From Clostridiales bacterium (GTDB lineage Bacteria > Bacillota > Clostridia > Lachnospirales > Lachnospiraceae), in the NCBI GenBank assembly GCA_012520655.1, contig JAAYNW010000060.1, positions 1 to 33,318 of the forward strand: a DNA stretch of 33,318 nucleotides, read 5' to 3'. The position numbers and the translations under genes are program-made. The notes under the pieces were generated by a model. It was not told the origin of the DNA. It did not search any database and worked only from the letters and a program-made list of their open reading frames with translations. This document shows positions 17,618 to 26,042 of this stretch, piece by piece (positions within the stretch are counted from its first letter, which is position 1; the number at the start of each line of letters is the position of its first letter).

Positions 17618-18772
17618 TTATTTCAGTATTGCACCGGAGATTACCATTCTCTGAACTTCTGAGGTTCCTTCATATATCTCGGTAATCTTAGCATCACGCA
17701 TCATACGCTCTACGTCGTATTCTCTCGTATAACCGTAACCGCCGTGAAGCTGTACAGCCTTTGTCGTAACTTCCATAGCGACTTCCGCAGCGTACAACTT
17801 TGCTTTTGCAGCTTCTACGGAATAAGTTTTCTGCGTATCCTTTGCTCTCGCAGCTTTGTAAACGAGCAGCTGAGCAGCCTCTGTCTTCGTAGCCATATCA
17901 GCAAGCTGGAACTGCGTATTCTGGAAAGCGGCAATCGCTCTGCCGAACTGTTTTCTTTCTTTTACATAGTCAATAGTTCTCTCCAAAGCGCCTTCTGCAA
18001 GACCGAGAGCTTGCGCTGCAATACCGATACGTCCTCCGTCCAGAGTGTGCATAGCGATGCCAAAGCCCTTGCCTTCCGCACCTAACAGATTTTCCTTAGG
18101 AATTCTGCAATCTGTGAAAATCAGCTCATATGTAGAAGAGCCACGGATACCCATTTTCTTTTCTTTCGTACCGAAAGAGAAACCGGGTGTTCCTTTTTCA
18201 ACAATAAAAGCGGAAATTATTTTTTTGCTTCTGCCTTTGGCATCAGTGGAAACACCTGTTACTGCAATAATAATATATATGTCTGCTTCTTTACCGTTTG
18301 TGATGAAAATCTTAGAACCGTTAAGTACCCATTCATCGCCGTCGAGAACAGCCTTTGTCTGCTGTCCCTGCGCATCCGTACCTGCACCGGGCTCCGTCAA
18401 ACCGAAAGCACCTAATTTCTCACCCTTTGCAAGGGCAGGTAAATACTTCCGTTTCTGTTCTTCCGTACCATATGTCAGAATAGGGTCACAGCAAAGAGAG
18501 GTGTGTGCGGAAACGATAACTCCCGTAGTTCCGCAAACTTTGGAAAGTTCTTCTACACACATTGCATATGTCAATATATCACAGCCCTGTCCGCCGTATT
18601 CCTTCGGTATCGGAATACCTAAGAAACCTGCTTTCGCCATTTTTTCAACAGTTTCTCTGGGAAATGTCTCTGTCTCATCTACTTCCTGTGCTAATGGCTT
18701 TACTTCCTTTTCAGCAAACTCTCTGAAAAGAGTTCTTGCCATTTCATGTTGTTTATCTAACATAAAATCCAT
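17618..18772 (-). CDS. bcd: Butyryl-CoA dehydrogenase
   Basis: Reduces crotonyl-CoA to butyryl-CoA. The 384-residue short-chain acyl-CoA dehydrogenase shows LGAFGLTEPGAGTDAQGQ for FAD/substrate binding, FITNGKEADIYIIIA, QLHGGYGYTREYDVERMMRD, and the catalytic Glu in IYEGTSEVQRM (E368, the family position). GGAGGAAAT precedes the ATG. The position between hbd and etfB, with no other oxidoreductase in the operon, fits the Bcd-EtfAB complex. Confidence 0.95.
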   Translation of the reverse strand: MDFMLDKQHEMARTLFREFAEKEVKPLAQEVDETETFPRETVEKMAKAGFLGIPIPKEYGGQGCDILTYAMCVEELSKVCGTTGVIVSAHTSLCCDPILTYGTEEQKRKYLPALAKGEKLGAFGLTEPGAGTDAQGQQTKAVLDGDEWVLNGSKIFITNGKEADIYIIIAVTGVSTDAKGRSKKIISAFIVEKGTPGFSFGTKEKKMGIRGSSTYELIFTDCRIPKENLLGAEGKGFGIAMHTLDGGRIGIAAQALGLAEGALERTIDYVKERKQFGRAIAAFQNTQFQLADMATKTEAAQLLVYKAARAKDTQKTYSVEAAKAKLYAAEVAMEVTTKAVQLHGGYGYTREYDVERMMRDAKITEIYEGTSEVQRMVISGAILK

Positions 18773-18812
18773 GTTTTTATTTCCTCCATAAAATTATTTA
18801 ATCACTGCTTAT

Positions 18813-19652
18813 TTATTTCGAATAGTCATAGAAGCCTTTACCGGTCTTCATTCCAAGCTGTCCGCCGCGAACCATTTTCTTAAGAAGAGGATGAGGACGG
18901 TATTTGGAATCGCCGGTTTCGCTCTGAAGAACCTCCATAATCGCAAGTACGATATCAAGACCAACCAGATCTCCGAGCGCCAAAGGACCCATCGGATGGT
19001 TTGCACCTAATTTCATCGCATTGTCAATACCCTCTACGCTTGCAACGCCTTCTGCGTAAATGCCGATTGCTTCGTTAATCATAGGAATGAGTATTCTGTT
19101 TACGACAAAGCCTGCAGCTTCGTTTACCTGTACCGGAGTTTTGCCGATTTCTTCGGAGATTGCTTTAATCTTATCGACTATTTCATCGGGTGTGTTAAGA
19201 CCTGCAATCACTTCCACAAGCTTCATAACAGGAGCCGGATTGAAGAAGTGCATACCGATTACCGGTCTGTCAAGTCCTGCCCCGATTTCCGTGATGGAAA
19301 GAGAAGATGTGTTCGTAGCAAAGATACAATCTTTTTTGCAAATGTCCTGCAACTCTTTGAATGTCTGTTTCTTAATATCCATAACCTCTAAAGCAGCTTC
19401 CACTACTAAATCACAATCTGTACAGATTGTTTTCACACCCGTTGTGATTTTAGCAAGGATTGCATCTGCTTCGGATTGCTCCATCTTACCTTTTGCAATA
19501 CGCTTTTCAAAGCCTTTGGCGATTCTGTTTTTGCCGTTTGCAGCAAATTCTTCATTGATATCGCAAAGAAATACTTCATAGCCTTCTGTCTGGGCAAAAG
19601 CCTGTGCAATACCTGCGCCCATTGTACCGGCACCAATAATACCTACTTTCAT
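18813..19652 (-). CDS. hbd: 3-hydroxybutyryl-CoA dehydrogenase
   Basis: Reduces acetoacetyl-CoA to (S)-3-hydroxybutyryl-CoA. The 279-residue protein has a Rossmann NAD(P) site at the N-terminus ([24 protein letters not shown] at 7-12), the catalytic His in [17 protein letters not shown] near 138-140, the [10 protein letters not shown] segment, and [13 protein letters not shown] in the C-terminal domain. The ATG at 19652 has AGGAGG in front; the longer upstream frame does not fit the family. Gap of 81 bases to crt. Confidence 0.95.
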   Translation of the reverse strand: MKVGIIGAGTMGAGIAQAFAQTEGYEVFLCDINEEFAANGKNRIAKGFEKRIAKGKMEQSEADAILAKITTGVKTICTDCDLVVEAALEVMDIKKQTFKELQDICKKDCIFATNTSSLSITEIGAGLDRPVIGMHFFNPAPVMKLVEVIAGLNTPDEIVDKIKAISEEIGKTPVQVNEAAGFVVNRILIPMINEAIGIYAEGVASVEGIDNAMKLGANHPMGPLALGDLVGLDIVLAIMEVLQSETGDSKYRPHPLLKKMVRGGQLGMKTGKGFYDYSK

Positions 19653-19733
19653 CTTGTTTCCTCCTGGATTTGTATTTATATATTTTATTATCAGCAGCAA
19701 GCTGCCGACTTTATTACGGGTTACATTCTTCTA

Positions 19734-20510
19734 TTATTTATTTAAGAACTGCTCTACTTTTCTTTTTTCCAGAAAGGCTGACATTCCTTCCTTCTGGTCA
19801 TAGGTTTCAAAGCAGTCGCCGAATAATTTCTCTTCAATTACAATAGCCTTGTCCATATCTACGTCCAAGCCTTCATTAATTGCCTTCTTGCAGTTACGAA
19901 CAGCTATAGGCGCATTCTTAGCAATACCTTCTGCCATTTTCACCGCTGCAGGCATCAATTCTTCTTGTGTATAAACGGCATTTACAAGACCGATTCTCAA
20001 AGCTTCGTCCGCTTTGATGTTCCTTCCGGTATAAATCATCTGCTTTGCCATACCAACGCCTACTATACGTGCAAGTCTCTGGGTTCCTCCAAATCCCGGC
20101 GTGATTCCAAGGCCCACTTCCGGCTGTCCGAATACTGCGTTATCGGAGCAAATTCTGATATCACAGCTCATGGAAATCTCACAGCCACCGCCCAGTGCAA
20201 ATCCGTTAATCGCCGCAATAACAGGAATAGGGAAAACTTCCAGCTTACGGAATACGTCATTTCCTTTTTTACCGAAGGCTTCACCTTCTGCCTTTGTAAG
20301 AGAACTCATTTCTCCAATATCCGCACCTGCTACGAAAGACTTCTGTCCTGCACCTGTTAAAATGAGGCATCTAACTTCATCGAGGTTAACAGCATCGAGA
20401 GTTTTGTCCAACTCTTCAAGAACCGTGCTGTTCAGCGCGTTCAATGCTTTTTCACGGCTGATAGTGATAATGCCAACGGCACCTTTTTGCTCATATACGA
20501 TAAACTCCAT
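19734..20510 (-). CDS. crt: Crotonase (3-hydroxybutyryl-CoA dehydratase)
   Basis: Dehydrates 3-hydroxybutyryl-CoA to crotonyl-CoA. The 258-residue enoyl-CoA hydratase has KALNALNS at the N-terminus, the oxyanion-hole motif KSFVAGADIGEMS, FALGGGCEISMSCDIRI, and the catalytic Glu region FGQPEVGLGITPGFGGTQRL. Length and spacing are standard. AAGGAG precedes the ATG. Second gene of the operon, 132 bases after thl with a hairpin-forming gap. Confidence 0.95.
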   Translation of the reverse strand: MEFIVYEQKGAVGIITISREKALNALNSTVLEELDKTLDAVNLDEVRCLILTGAGQKSFVAGADIGEMSSLTKAEGEAFGKKGNDVFRKLEVFPIPVIAAINGFALGGGCEISMSCDIRICSDNAVFGQPEVGLGITPGFGGTQRLARIVGVGMAKQMIYTGRNIKADEALRIGLVNAVYTQEELMPAAVKMAEGIAKNAPIAVRNCKKAINEGLDVDMDKAIVIEEKLFGDCFETYDQKEGMSAFLEKRKVEQFLNK

Positions 20511-20573
20511 ATTGATTCTCCTTTTTATTTTTATCTTTTAATGTTGCCTTCAGTTTTTATCCGATTACAGTCC

Positions 20574-20622
20574 GATAAGCAGACCTGATACTGTTATAGA
20601 CAGTTTGATAAGCCTGCTTATC
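20574..20622. repeat. Nested inverted repeats in the thl-crt gap
   Basis: Outer 9-bp arms GATAAGCAG/CTGCTTATC (20574-20582, 20614-20622) enclose a second stem ACTGT/ACAGT; a compact GATAAGC-CT-GCTTATC palindrome overlaps the right arm. No U-run follows on the minus strand, so it is more likely an mRNA processing or stability hairpin inside the butyrate transcript than a terminator. Role is inferred. Confidence 0.55.
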
Positions 20623-20642
20623 CTATTTTCAACTATTTAACT

Positions 20643-21824
20643 TTACTCTCTCGTAACGACAGTAGCACATCCCATACCACCACCGATGCAAAGTGTTGCA
20701 AGACCTGTTTTAGCATTTCTTGCTTCCATTTCATGAAGAAGCGTAACTAAGATACGACAGCCTGATGCTCCTACCGGATGTCCCAATGCGATTGCTCCGC
20801 CGTTCGGATTAAGCTGTTTATCTACATCTATTCCTAAGTCTCTTCCTACTGCTACGGACTGTGCCGCAAAAGCTTCGTTCGCTTCGATAATATCGAAGTC
20901 TTCAATCTTCATGCCGGTTTTTTCCATAACTTTCTGAGTTGCCGCAACAGGGCCGATTCCCATAACCTCAGGTCTTACTCCCGCAAGGGCACCCGCTACA
21001 AATGTAGCCATAGGTTTTACACCTAATTCTTTTGCTTTTTCTTCGCTCATAACGACAATTGCAGCCGCACCGTCATTGATACCGGAAGCATTTCCTGCCG
21101 TTACAAATCCATCCTTATTGATAGTGCGGAGTTTTGCAAGCGCGTCCATCGTAGAACCTGCACGCGGGCCTTCATCCACCTTGAATTCAACCACTTCTTT
21201 TTTCTTCTTAACCATAACCGGTACAATTTCTTTATCGAATGCACCTGCTTTCTGAGCCGCTTCCGCTTTCTGCTGGCTCTTAAGTGCGAACTCATCCAAT
21301 TCTTCTCTCGTGAGTCCCCATTCATTGCAAATATTATCTGCGGTCTGAATCATATGATAGCTGTTGAACGCATCCCAAAGAGCGTCATTTACCATGGAAT
21401 CTACTAAGGTTCCATTATTCATTCTATATCCGAAACGTGCCTGAGGAAGTAAATAAGGAGCCATAGACATGTTCTCCATACCGCCTGCAACTACTATGTC
21501 AGCGTCTCCTGCCATAATCATCTGAGCCGCCATGTTTACACAGTTAAGTCCTGAACCACATACTACGTTAACCGTCACTGCAGGAACTTCTACCGGCAGC
21601 CCAGCCTTGATGGATGCCTGACGTGCTACGTTCTGTCCCAGACCTGCCTGAATAACACATCCCATGTATACCTGATCAACTGCTTCCGGAGCAACCCCTG
21701 CTCTGTTTAAAGCTTCTTTAATTACAATTGCACCAAGCTCTGCTGCCGGTGTTGTACTGAGACTTCCGCCCATAGTTCCGATAGCTGTACGGCAAGCGCC
21801 CGCTAAAACTACTTTTTTTCCCAT
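20643..21824 (-). CDS. thl: Acetyl-CoA acetyltransferase (thiolase)
   Basis: Condenses two acetyl-CoA to acetoacetyl-CoA, the entry step to butyrate. The 393-residue protein has the active-site Cys in [11 protein letters not shown] (C89), [19 protein letters not shown] with the catalytic His (here preceded by KQL), and the C-terminal CIGGGMGCA with the second Cys. The start at 21824 ([16 protein letters not shown]) follows GGAGG by about eight bases; ATGs at 21839 and 21881 are upstream but overlap or precede that site. First gene of the operon thl-crt-hbd-bcd-etfB-etfA. Confidence 0.95.
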   Translation of the reverse strand: MGKKVVLAGACRTAIGTMGGSLSTTPAAELGAIVIKEALNRAGVAPEAVDQVYMGCVIQAGLGQNVARQASIKAGLPVEVPAVTVNVVCGSGLNCVNMAAQMIMAGDADIVVAGGMENMSMAPYLLPQARFGYRMNNGTLVDSMVNDALWDAFNSYHMIQTADNICNEWGLTREELDEFALKSQQKAEAAQKAGAFDKEIVPVMVKKKKEVVEFKVDEGPRAGSTMDALAKLRTINKDGFVTAGNASGINDGAAAIVVMSEEKAKELGVKPMATFVAGALAGVRPEVMGIGPVAATQKVMEKTGMKIEDFDIIEANEAFAAQSVAVGRDLGIDVDKQLNPNGGAIALGHPVGASGCRILVTLLHEMEARNAKTGLATLCIGGGMGCATVVTRE

Positions 21825-21884
21825 TGTTTCTTCCTCCATACAATAATGTATCTGCCGAAGCAGAATAAGTGATAATTGCAATGA

Positions 21885-21902
21885 TTGTTAATTTTTTATC
21901 AT
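21885..21902. promoter_or_regulatory. Rex-like operator at the thl promoter
   Basis: TTGTTAA-TTTT-TTATCAT matches the Rex consensus TTGTTAA-N4-TTAACAA at 12 of 14 positions, with one half-site perfect. It lies just downstream of the -10 box (21916-21921), over the start of the transcript, a place where a bound repressor blocks initiation. Rex control of the thl and crt operons is established in Clostridium; here it is inferred. Confidence 0.65.
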
Positions 21903-21915
21903 TACTAGCGTTTTA

Positions 21916-21944
21916 ATTATATCATAGGGTTTTTCATTTTGCAA
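21916..21944 (-). promoter_or_regulatory. Promoter of the butyrate operon
   Basis: Minus strand: -35 TTGCAA (21939-21944), 17-bp spacer, perfect -10 TATAAT (21916-21921), giving a leader of about 85 bases to the thl start. Confidence 0.8.
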
Positions 21945-22000
21945 CGGTAAGAAATATGATATTTAAATCAATTAAAAACAATTCGGCAAAACAATATTAC

Positions 22001-22028
22001 TTGACACACAAACTGAAACAATTATAAT
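22001..22028 (+). promoter_or_regulatory. Promoter of the rrf2-ccdA/tlpA operon
   Basis: -35 TTGACA (22001-22006), 16-bp spacer, -10 TATAAT (22023-22028). A second TATAAT follows at 22034-22039. Confidence 0.65.
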
Positions 22029-22095
22029 TACAGTATAATGTATTTCATTAACATACTTTTTTAGAAAAAAGCAGCATTTGCAAGGAGAACACAAT

Positions 22096-22536
22096 ATGAA
22101 CAGCGAATTCTGCATAGCAGTACACGCATTGGTTTTTCTAAACCGTAAAGCCTGCATATTATCCAGTACTGAGCTTGCCAAAAATATATGTACAAATCCG
22201 GCAAGAATACGCAAGATTATGGTAAAGCTTAAAAAAGCAGGCCTTATTTCCACAAAAGAAGGTCTTGACGGAGGATATTTCCTCAAGGCAGACCCGAAAG
22301 ATATTACTTTATTTCAAGTCAGCGAGGCCTTGGATTTTAAATTTGTTTCTTCGGCATGGAAGAGCGGTGGCGTCGATATGGATTGCCTGATTGCTTCCGG
22401 CATGGGGCAAGTGCTGGACAATATCTATGCGGATTTGGACTCTCTATGCAAAGAGCGTCTGAAACAGATAACCATAAGCAACATAGATGATGAAATATTC
22501 TTATCACATACCACAGTAAACGGAGGTAATACATGA
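22096..22536 (+). CDS. Rrf2 family transcriptional regulator
   Basis: A 146-residue winged-helix regulator of the Rrf2 family: FCIAVHALVFL opening, SSTELAKNICTNPARIRKIM recognition helices, and KKAGLISTKEGLDGGYFLKA wing. Some Rrf2 proteins bind an Fe-S cluster through three clustered Cys after residue 90; only one Cys (MDCLI, about 95) is in that zone here, so a canonical IscR-type cluster is unlikely, although Cys thiol sensing remains possible. GGAGA precedes the ATG at 22096. Its stop overlaps the next start (ATGA), so it probably regulates its own operon with the CcdA-TlpA gene. Confidence 0.88.
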   Translation: MNSEFCIAVHALVFLNRKACILSSTELAKNICTNPARIRKIMVKLKKAGLISTKEGLDGGYFLKADPKDITLFQVSEALDFKFVSSAWKSGGVDMDCLIASGMGQVLDNIYADLDSLCKERLKQITISNIDDEIFLSHTTVNGGNT

Positions 22537-23843
22537 ATCTAGCAATTGAAACCAGTATCCCGGCAGCTACCGTATTTATTCAGGGATTAATTAGCTTTTT
22601 TTCTCCTTGCGTACTGCCGCTTATTCCTCTCTATATAGGCTATTTATCCGGCGGTGCAAAAACGGCGGATGCAGACGGAAATATTCGCTATAAGCAAAGT
22701 AAAGTAATGCTCAATACCCTGTTTTTCGTATTCGGAATCAGCTTTTCCTTCTTTTTGCTGGGATTAGGCTTTACCGCTATCGGACGATTTTTCCAGAATT
22801 ATCAGACTTGGATCACCCGTATAGGAGGTATTCTCATTGCACTCTTCGGTCTTTCCCAGCTCGGCATCTTCGGTAGTTCCGGTATGGGAAAAGAACATCA
22901 CTTTCGCTTTCAGCCCGACAGCCTTGCGATGAATCCATTAACCGCTCTCGTATTCGGTTTTACTTTCAGCTTCGCTTGGACTCCCTGCGTAGGCCCCGCA
23001 CTTGCAAGCGTCCTGATTATGGCAGCGTCTTCCGCGTCTTCAACCACGGGATTTGTTTTAATCGGCGTATATACTCTGGGCTTCGTTCTTCCCTTTATGG
23101 GAGTAGGTATCTTTACCGGAACCTTATTGGACTTCTTCAAAAAACACAGGCAGGTCGTAAAATATACGACAAAAGCCGGCGGTGTACTTATGATTCTTAT
23201 CGGAATCATGATGTTTACCGGCTGGATGAACGGCTTCAGCAGTTATTTATCAGGTACGGCCAATTCTTCACCACAAAACAGCATAAGCGCTCCTGCAACA
23301 GATGCGGCAGCGGAAGATAGCAATAATAATGATAGTAATGTCAACAACAATGACACTGATGTCAATAATAGCTCTGCCGACTCCGCTGATGTAGACTCAG
23401 TTGCAGCTCCCGAGTTTACCCTTACGGATCAGTATGGAAATACTCACACACTCTCTGATTATAAAGGCAAAACGGTCTTCCTTAATTTCTGGGCGACCTG
23501 GTGTCCTCCCTGTCGGGCTGAAATGCCGGAAATTCAAGAAATCTATGGAGAATACGGCGAAAATGCAGGCGACGTAATTGTTCTGGGCATCGCTTCACCG
23601 GATGTGGGCCGGGAGGGTTCTGCGGAAGATATTGCCGCTTTTCTTGAGGAAAATAATTACACGTATCCTGTGGCTATGGATACCGGTGGAGAAATGGCAT
23701 CCGCTTACGGTATAAATGCTTACCCCACTACCTTTATGATCGATAAGGACGGAAATGTCTTCGGCTACGTCTCCGGTCAGCTGACAAAAGATATTATGAA
23801 AAGTATTATTGAGCAGACTATATCCGGCGTACGGACGCAATGA
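22533..23843 (+). CDS. CcdA-TlpA fusion: membrane thiol-electron carrier with extracytoplasmic thioredoxin domain
   Basis: A 436-residue protein that moves reducing equivalents across the membrane to an outside thioredoxin-like domain. Residues 1-240 form a CcdA/DsbD-type six-helix unit with its redox Cys pair in FFSPCVLPLIPLYIGYLSGG (C26) and FAWTPCVGPAL (C152). An Asn/Asp/Ser-rich linker (about 243-290) follows, then a TlpA/ResA thioredoxin domain (about 293-432) with FLNFWATWCPPCRAEMPEIQ (C324, C327) and the cis-Pro in INAYPTTFMID. CcdA normally works with a separate partner, so the fusion puts donor and acceptor in one chain. It overlaps the rrf2 stop by four bases. Clients are unknown; MsrAB-type or other outside thiol enzymes are candidates. 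Confidence 0.92.
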   Translation: MNLAIETSIPAATVFIQGLISFFSPCVLPLIPLYIGYLSGGAKTADADGNIRYKQSKVMLNTLFFVFGISFSFFLLGLGFTAIGRFFQNYQTWITRIGGILIALFGLSQLGIFGSSGMGKEHHFRFQPDSLAMNPLTALVFGFTFSFAWTPCVGPALASVLIMAASSASSTTGFVLIGVYTLGFVLPFMGVGIFTGTLLDFFKKHRQVVKYTTKAGGVLMILIGIMMFTGWMNGFSSYLSGTANSSPQNSISAPATDAAAEDSNNNDSNVNNNDTDVNNSSADSADVDSVAAPEFTLTDQYGNTHTLSDYKGKTVFLNFWATWCPPCRAEMPEIQEIYGEYGENAGDVIVLGIASPDVGREGSAEDIAAFLEENNYTYPVAMDTGGEMASAYGINAYPTTFMIDKDGNVFGYVSGQLTKDIMKSIIEQTISGVRTQ

Positions 23844-23879
23844 AAAAGAAGAATAAAGAAATAGAAGAAAACATCCGTG

Positions 23880-24468
23880 TCATTAGCCCATCCGCTTCCT
23901 TTTACAGGAAGCCATGCCGGTTCCCAGTAAAAATAGGCGGCTCCCAAACCGTTTGCTATCGATGATATCTCTTCTATCAGCTTTTTCATAAAAAGGGCTT
24001 GCCCCTCCTTCGTCGCGGGATATTCCAAGTTCATCTCCAGTGCCGGTTTTGCAGCAGCTCCTTTTCTCTCCTGTGGCGCCAGCTTCTCATAAGAAGCATA
24101 ATCTTCCATCGTAAAAGGCTGGGCGACCTCCGCCACAACAATCTGCTTCCCATAATGCTGCGCCAATAAATTCATGTTATCTATGAGTCTATTCATAGCT
24201 CCGTTTCAGACAGGGTAGTAAGACAGTCCTATTTACCTGGAATTCCTCGCCCTTTTTGATAAAGCGGTCAAACCAGTCACGGTACATCTCATGGTCATCC
24301 CCATGGTCTAAATGCAGCATAATCGGAATAATCTGCATCCACTGCCCTCGCTCCGCGAATTCCCGCATTTACTAAACGCGCAATCGCATCATAATCGGGC
24401 TTTTTTCCATTGGGCCACAGAAGTCCGTTTGTAATTTCATTCCCAACCTGTACCATATCCGGAAAAAG
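23880..24468 (-). pseudogene. GH53 endo-1,4-beta-galactanase remnant
   Basis: On the minus strand GH53 sequence can be followed in several frames: LFPDMVQVGNEITNGLLWPN with the acid/base Glu; LVNAGIRGARAVDAD; then, after a one-base shift near 24323, PIMLHLDHGDDHEMYRDWFD and RFIKKGEEFQV; then two more shifts near 24235-24190; then MNRLIDNMNLLAQHYGKQIV, VAEVAQPFT with the nucleophile Glu, and AAYFYWEPAWLPVKGSGWAN. The N-terminal part (roughly 150 residues in a normal enzyme) is missing, replaced by the LacI gene at 24468, and the C-terminus is cut at about 23880. Galactanases of this family degrade pectic galactan side chains. Confidence 0.85.
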
Positions 24469-25407
24469 TCCGGCATTCCTTCCCAGTTCACAAGCGTCGA
24501 AATTCACGGAGCTTATTGCCGGTATATGATTCTCCAGCAAATTGCTGTTGTAGAACGAACCTATCTTTACCATATGCGGAACCTCAATTTTTTCTTTGTT
24601 CAGCTTATTCAGAACATATAGACAGATAGCATCATCTGTGCATAGAAGACAATCCACCTTCTTGCGCATCAACTCTTCCACCGTAATCTCGGCCGCCACA
24701 TAATTTTCTATATCCATATAAACTAAATTTGAATCGGCAGACTTTCCCGCTTCCAGCATCGCCTCTTCATAGCCACGATAACGGTTCAAATTAACGATGA
24801 GCCTTCTGCTCCCAACAACCAGCCCTATCTTCTCACATCCCTTAAGCAGAAGCATGGAGGTCAGCTCTTTGCAAGCCGCCTTATGGTCGTGGTCAATACG
24901 GATTATGTTATCAGCGTCGTAACTGCCAATTGTAACTTCAGGAAATTAATCGCCAGATCATCAACATTGGTCCTCGCCAGTACGATTCCATCCGCTTTTC
25001 GGTTATTGGCGAGGTTTTCCAAATGCGAGATATCATTCTGACCACCGATTGTAACTACAAGATTATAACCGAAAGTTTCGGCAACCTCCAAGAGTCCCAT
25101 CATACAATGCAGAAAAAACGCCATCTCCACGATGTCGCAATCTCCGGGAATTACCCATCCGATATTCCGGGTTCTATTGGAGATTAACCCATTCGAATAG
25201 ATTCCCGGCATATAATTGTGTTTTTCTATATATTCAAACATTCTTTTTTTGTAGCTTCTCCGATTCTCCCTTTGCCCGAAATTGCTCTGGAGACAGTGCT
25301 TTCACTGACTCCCAGACTTTCAGCCACATCTTTAATTGTTAACTTCTCAGCAACTCCTTCTCTCTTTGCAGACTCCACTCTTTTCGCCACTCTATCGTTT
25401 TCGTCAT
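24468..25407 (-). pseudogene. LacI family regulator remnant, fused to GH53
   Basis: The minus strand shows a LacI-type repressor broken by frameshifts. Its helix-turn-helix LTIKDVAESLGVSESTVSRA is in one frame; the frame changes at a poly-A tract (near 25245) into MFEYIEKHNYMPGIYSNGLI and onward; it changes again near 24930 into GSYDADNIIRIDHDHKAACK and the periplasmic-binding-like domain (CEKIGLVVGSRRLIVNLNRY). Another shift seems to lie between the ATG at 25405-25407 and the HTH. At NFDACELGRNAG (24468) the protein runs in frame straight into GH53 sequence, losing its last 50 or so residues. A regulator next to the galactanase it controlled is the natural origin. Confidence 0.85.
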
Positions 25408-25562
25408 ATTAATTCAAAAATGCTTTACGTTCATATAAACAACTGAATATGTCTTCGTCAATGTGCCAATTTACTAAGAAACGTGCCGGTAAATTAGTCA
25501 AATTATCCGCCTCTACATAATTATCAAAGCAAAATAAAATTTTGGAAATCCTGTCGAATATA

Positions 25563-25650
25563 TTTTAGACAATTGTAAAAAATATTTTTGAAAACCATTG
25601 ACACTAGTTTTAGACAAGTGTAAAATATGAACATAGGCAATTGTCTAAAA
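25563..25650. promoter_or_regulatory. Three BlaI-type operators
   Basis: Three related palindromes: TTTTAGACAATTGTAAAA (25563-25580), TTTTAGACAAGTGTAAAA (25608-25625) and ATAGGCAATTGTCTAAAA (25633-25650). They share the GACA-N2-TGT core of BlaI/MecI sites (TACA-TGTA type). The second lies between the -35 and -10 boxes and the third between the -10 and the ribosome binding site, as expected for autorepression. 25408-25562 shows nothing I can name. Confidence 0.8.
25598..25626 (+). promoter_or_regulatory. Promoter of the blaI-type operon
   Basis: -35 TTGACA (25598-25603), 17-bp spacer, -10 TAAAAT (25621-25626). The spacer contains the second operator. Confidence 0.8.
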
Positions 25651-25663
25651 AGGAGATGATATA

Positions 25664-26041
25664 ATGAGCAACTTTAAAAAACTGCCTGATACGGAATTTG
25701 AGATTATGAAGGTGGTGTGGGCGAACGAACCGCCCATCACAACTAACATGATTATGGAAGCGTTAGGTAATGAGCGCGAATGGAAAGCACCAACTGTAAT
25801 TTCACTGATGCTTAGGCTGGTGGAAAAGGGTTTTTTGCGGACAGAGAAAAACGGTAAGGAGCGCACCTATTTCCCGCTTGTAGACAAAGATGACTATTTG
25901 AAATTCGAAACAGGTAACTTTATGAAGCTTTATCATGAGAATTCATTTCTTAGCTTCGTCAATACCCTTTATGACGGGAATCAGCTTAACGATGCCGATA
26001 TTGATGAACTGATGAAATGGGTGAAAGAACGGAGGATTTGA
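25664..26041 (+). CDS. BlaI/MecI family transcriptional repressor
   Basis: A 125-residue winged-helix repressor. KLPDTEFEIMKVVWANEPPI at the N-terminus, MIMEALGNEREWKAPTVISL for the recognition helix, and RLVEKGFLRTEKNGKERTYF for the wing are typical of the family; the C-terminal half is the dimerisation region. In working systems a BlaR1/M56 sensor protease triggers loss of repression when beta-lactam or another wall signal binds. AAGGAGATGATATA precedes the ATG. The reading frame is intact, whereas the sensor gene that follows by one base is broken. No beta-lactamase is in the window, so the controlled target is unknown. Confidence 0.92.
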   Translation: MSNFKKLPDTEFEIMKVVWANEPPITTNMIMEALGNEREWKAPTVISLMLRLVEKGFLRTEKNGKERTYFPLVDKDDYLKFETGNFMKLYHENSFLSFVNTLYDGNQLNDADIDELMKWVKERRI

Positions 26042-26042
26042 T

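Noticed and set aside
18045-18791. 248-residue open frame on the plus strand
   Set aside because: Antisense to bcd; composition follows the codon pattern of the real gene and no family motif or ribosome binding site is seen.
23777-24196. Intact small minus-strand gene after ccdA-tlpA
   Set aside because: It is a middle/C-terminal piece of GH53; its end runs antisense into the tlpA domain and has no family match.
24295-24855. Possible functional LacI-galactanase fusion protein
   Set aside because: The frame has no start with a ribosome binding site, and the sequence on both sides is broken by several frameshifts.
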